DNA of 64,000 nt, taken from assembly GCF_006442975.2 (NCBI RefSeq), contig NZ_CP083954.1:5659267-5723266 (forward strand), read 5' to 3'. Every line of letters starts with the position of its first letter. Position 1 is the first letter of the stretch. Shown piece by piece: positions 63,929-64,000 of this stretch. The DNA comes from Mesorhizobium sp. B2-1-1. Lineage in GTDB: Bacteria > Pseudomonadota > Alphaproteobacteria > Rhizobiales > Rhizobiaceae. A program made the position numbers and the translations under genes. A model generated the notes under the pieces. The model searched no databases, was not told the origin of the DNA, and worked only from the letters and a program-made list of their open reading frames with translations.

Positions 63929-64000
63929 ATGCAGAGCGGCGTCGAAAGGGAGCTTACCAATGACATCCCATTTTCAGGAAATCTGATCGGAGCTGATGAG
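63929..64000 (+). CDS. dnaA: Start of an ORF open to the window end, probably dnaA
   Basis: 24 codons from an ATG with AAGGAA 7 nt upstream, reading MQSGVERELTNDIPFSGNLI then GADE, open to the end of the window. The sequence itself carries no recognisable DnaA domain; the call rests on position after rpsT and on the DnaA-box-like sites upstream. Mesorhizobial DnaA proteins have a variable acidic N-terminal extension that would suit this. Confidence 0.45.
   Translation, partial: MQSGVERELTNDIPFSGNLIGADE

Overview
The window looks like a chromosomal segment of an alphaproteobacterium of the order Hyphomicrobiales (Rhizobiales), most likely Mesorhizobium or a close relative. The reasons are GC-rich coding sequence, GcrA and a PodJ-like polarity protein, a class I lysyl-tRNA synthetase, a Tad/Flp pilus locus, a palindromic intergenic element of the rhizobial RIME type, a LuxR/LuxI/crotonase quorum-sensing trio, and rpsT followed by what is probably dnaA. 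I see no tRNA or rRNA gene, insertion sequence, prophage or CRISPR array. This was read by eye, without database searches.

Layout. 1-2277: 3' end of metZ, a BrnTA toxin-antitoxin pair whose toxin is frameshifted, and a GT21-type glycosyltransferase. 2509-7193: apaG, then argD-argF-hslO on the minus strand behind a possible attenuator, then gcrA behind a cluster of GANTC sites. 7201-11615: an inverted tandem repeat, corA, and a phosphate group (phoU, phoR, ppk2). 11672-13920: quorum-sensing genes. 14157-18764: a solute-binding protein, a TerB-like protein, class I LysRS, a degenerate nuclease-like exported protein and an S24-type regulator. 18888-26763: fatty-acid beta-oxidation genes (thioesterase, FadB-like, thiolase, two acyl-CoA dehydrogenases) with a MerR regulator and its likely operator. 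27209-31219: podJ-like. 31412-40354: a TSUP exporter with its TIGR02186 partner, an Hsp70-like protein, and a divergent LysR / soeABC-type sulfite dehydrogenase operon that begins with a 52-codon ORF. 40360-46389: PdeM/Lhr-type DNA repair pair, NlpC/P60 peptidase, MarR, leucyl aminopeptidase. 46514-58608: Tad pilus locus. 58614-64000: PhnD-like binding protein, deoB, mutM, an enoyl-CoA hydratase, rpsT, and an 850-bp region with three DnaA-box-like sites leading into the first 24 codons of a probable dnaA.

How it fits together. Several genes here belong to the alphaproteobacterial cell-cycle and polarity circuit (gcrA, podJ, tad/flp, dnaA). Near-matches to the CtrA half-site arrangement TTAA-N7-TTAA recur in front of podJ, tadD, cpaB, the Flp pilin and dnaA. 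The sulfite module pairs an oxidising enzyme with a plausible anion exporter. The beta-oxidation genes, the MerR gene and an operator palindrome form one regulon. The most unusual items are the one-base lesion in brnT, the possible leader-peptide/terminator ahead of argD, the crotonase tied to a LuxI gene, the small ORF that is translationally coupled to soeA, and the inverted heptamer/octamer array between gcrA and corA.
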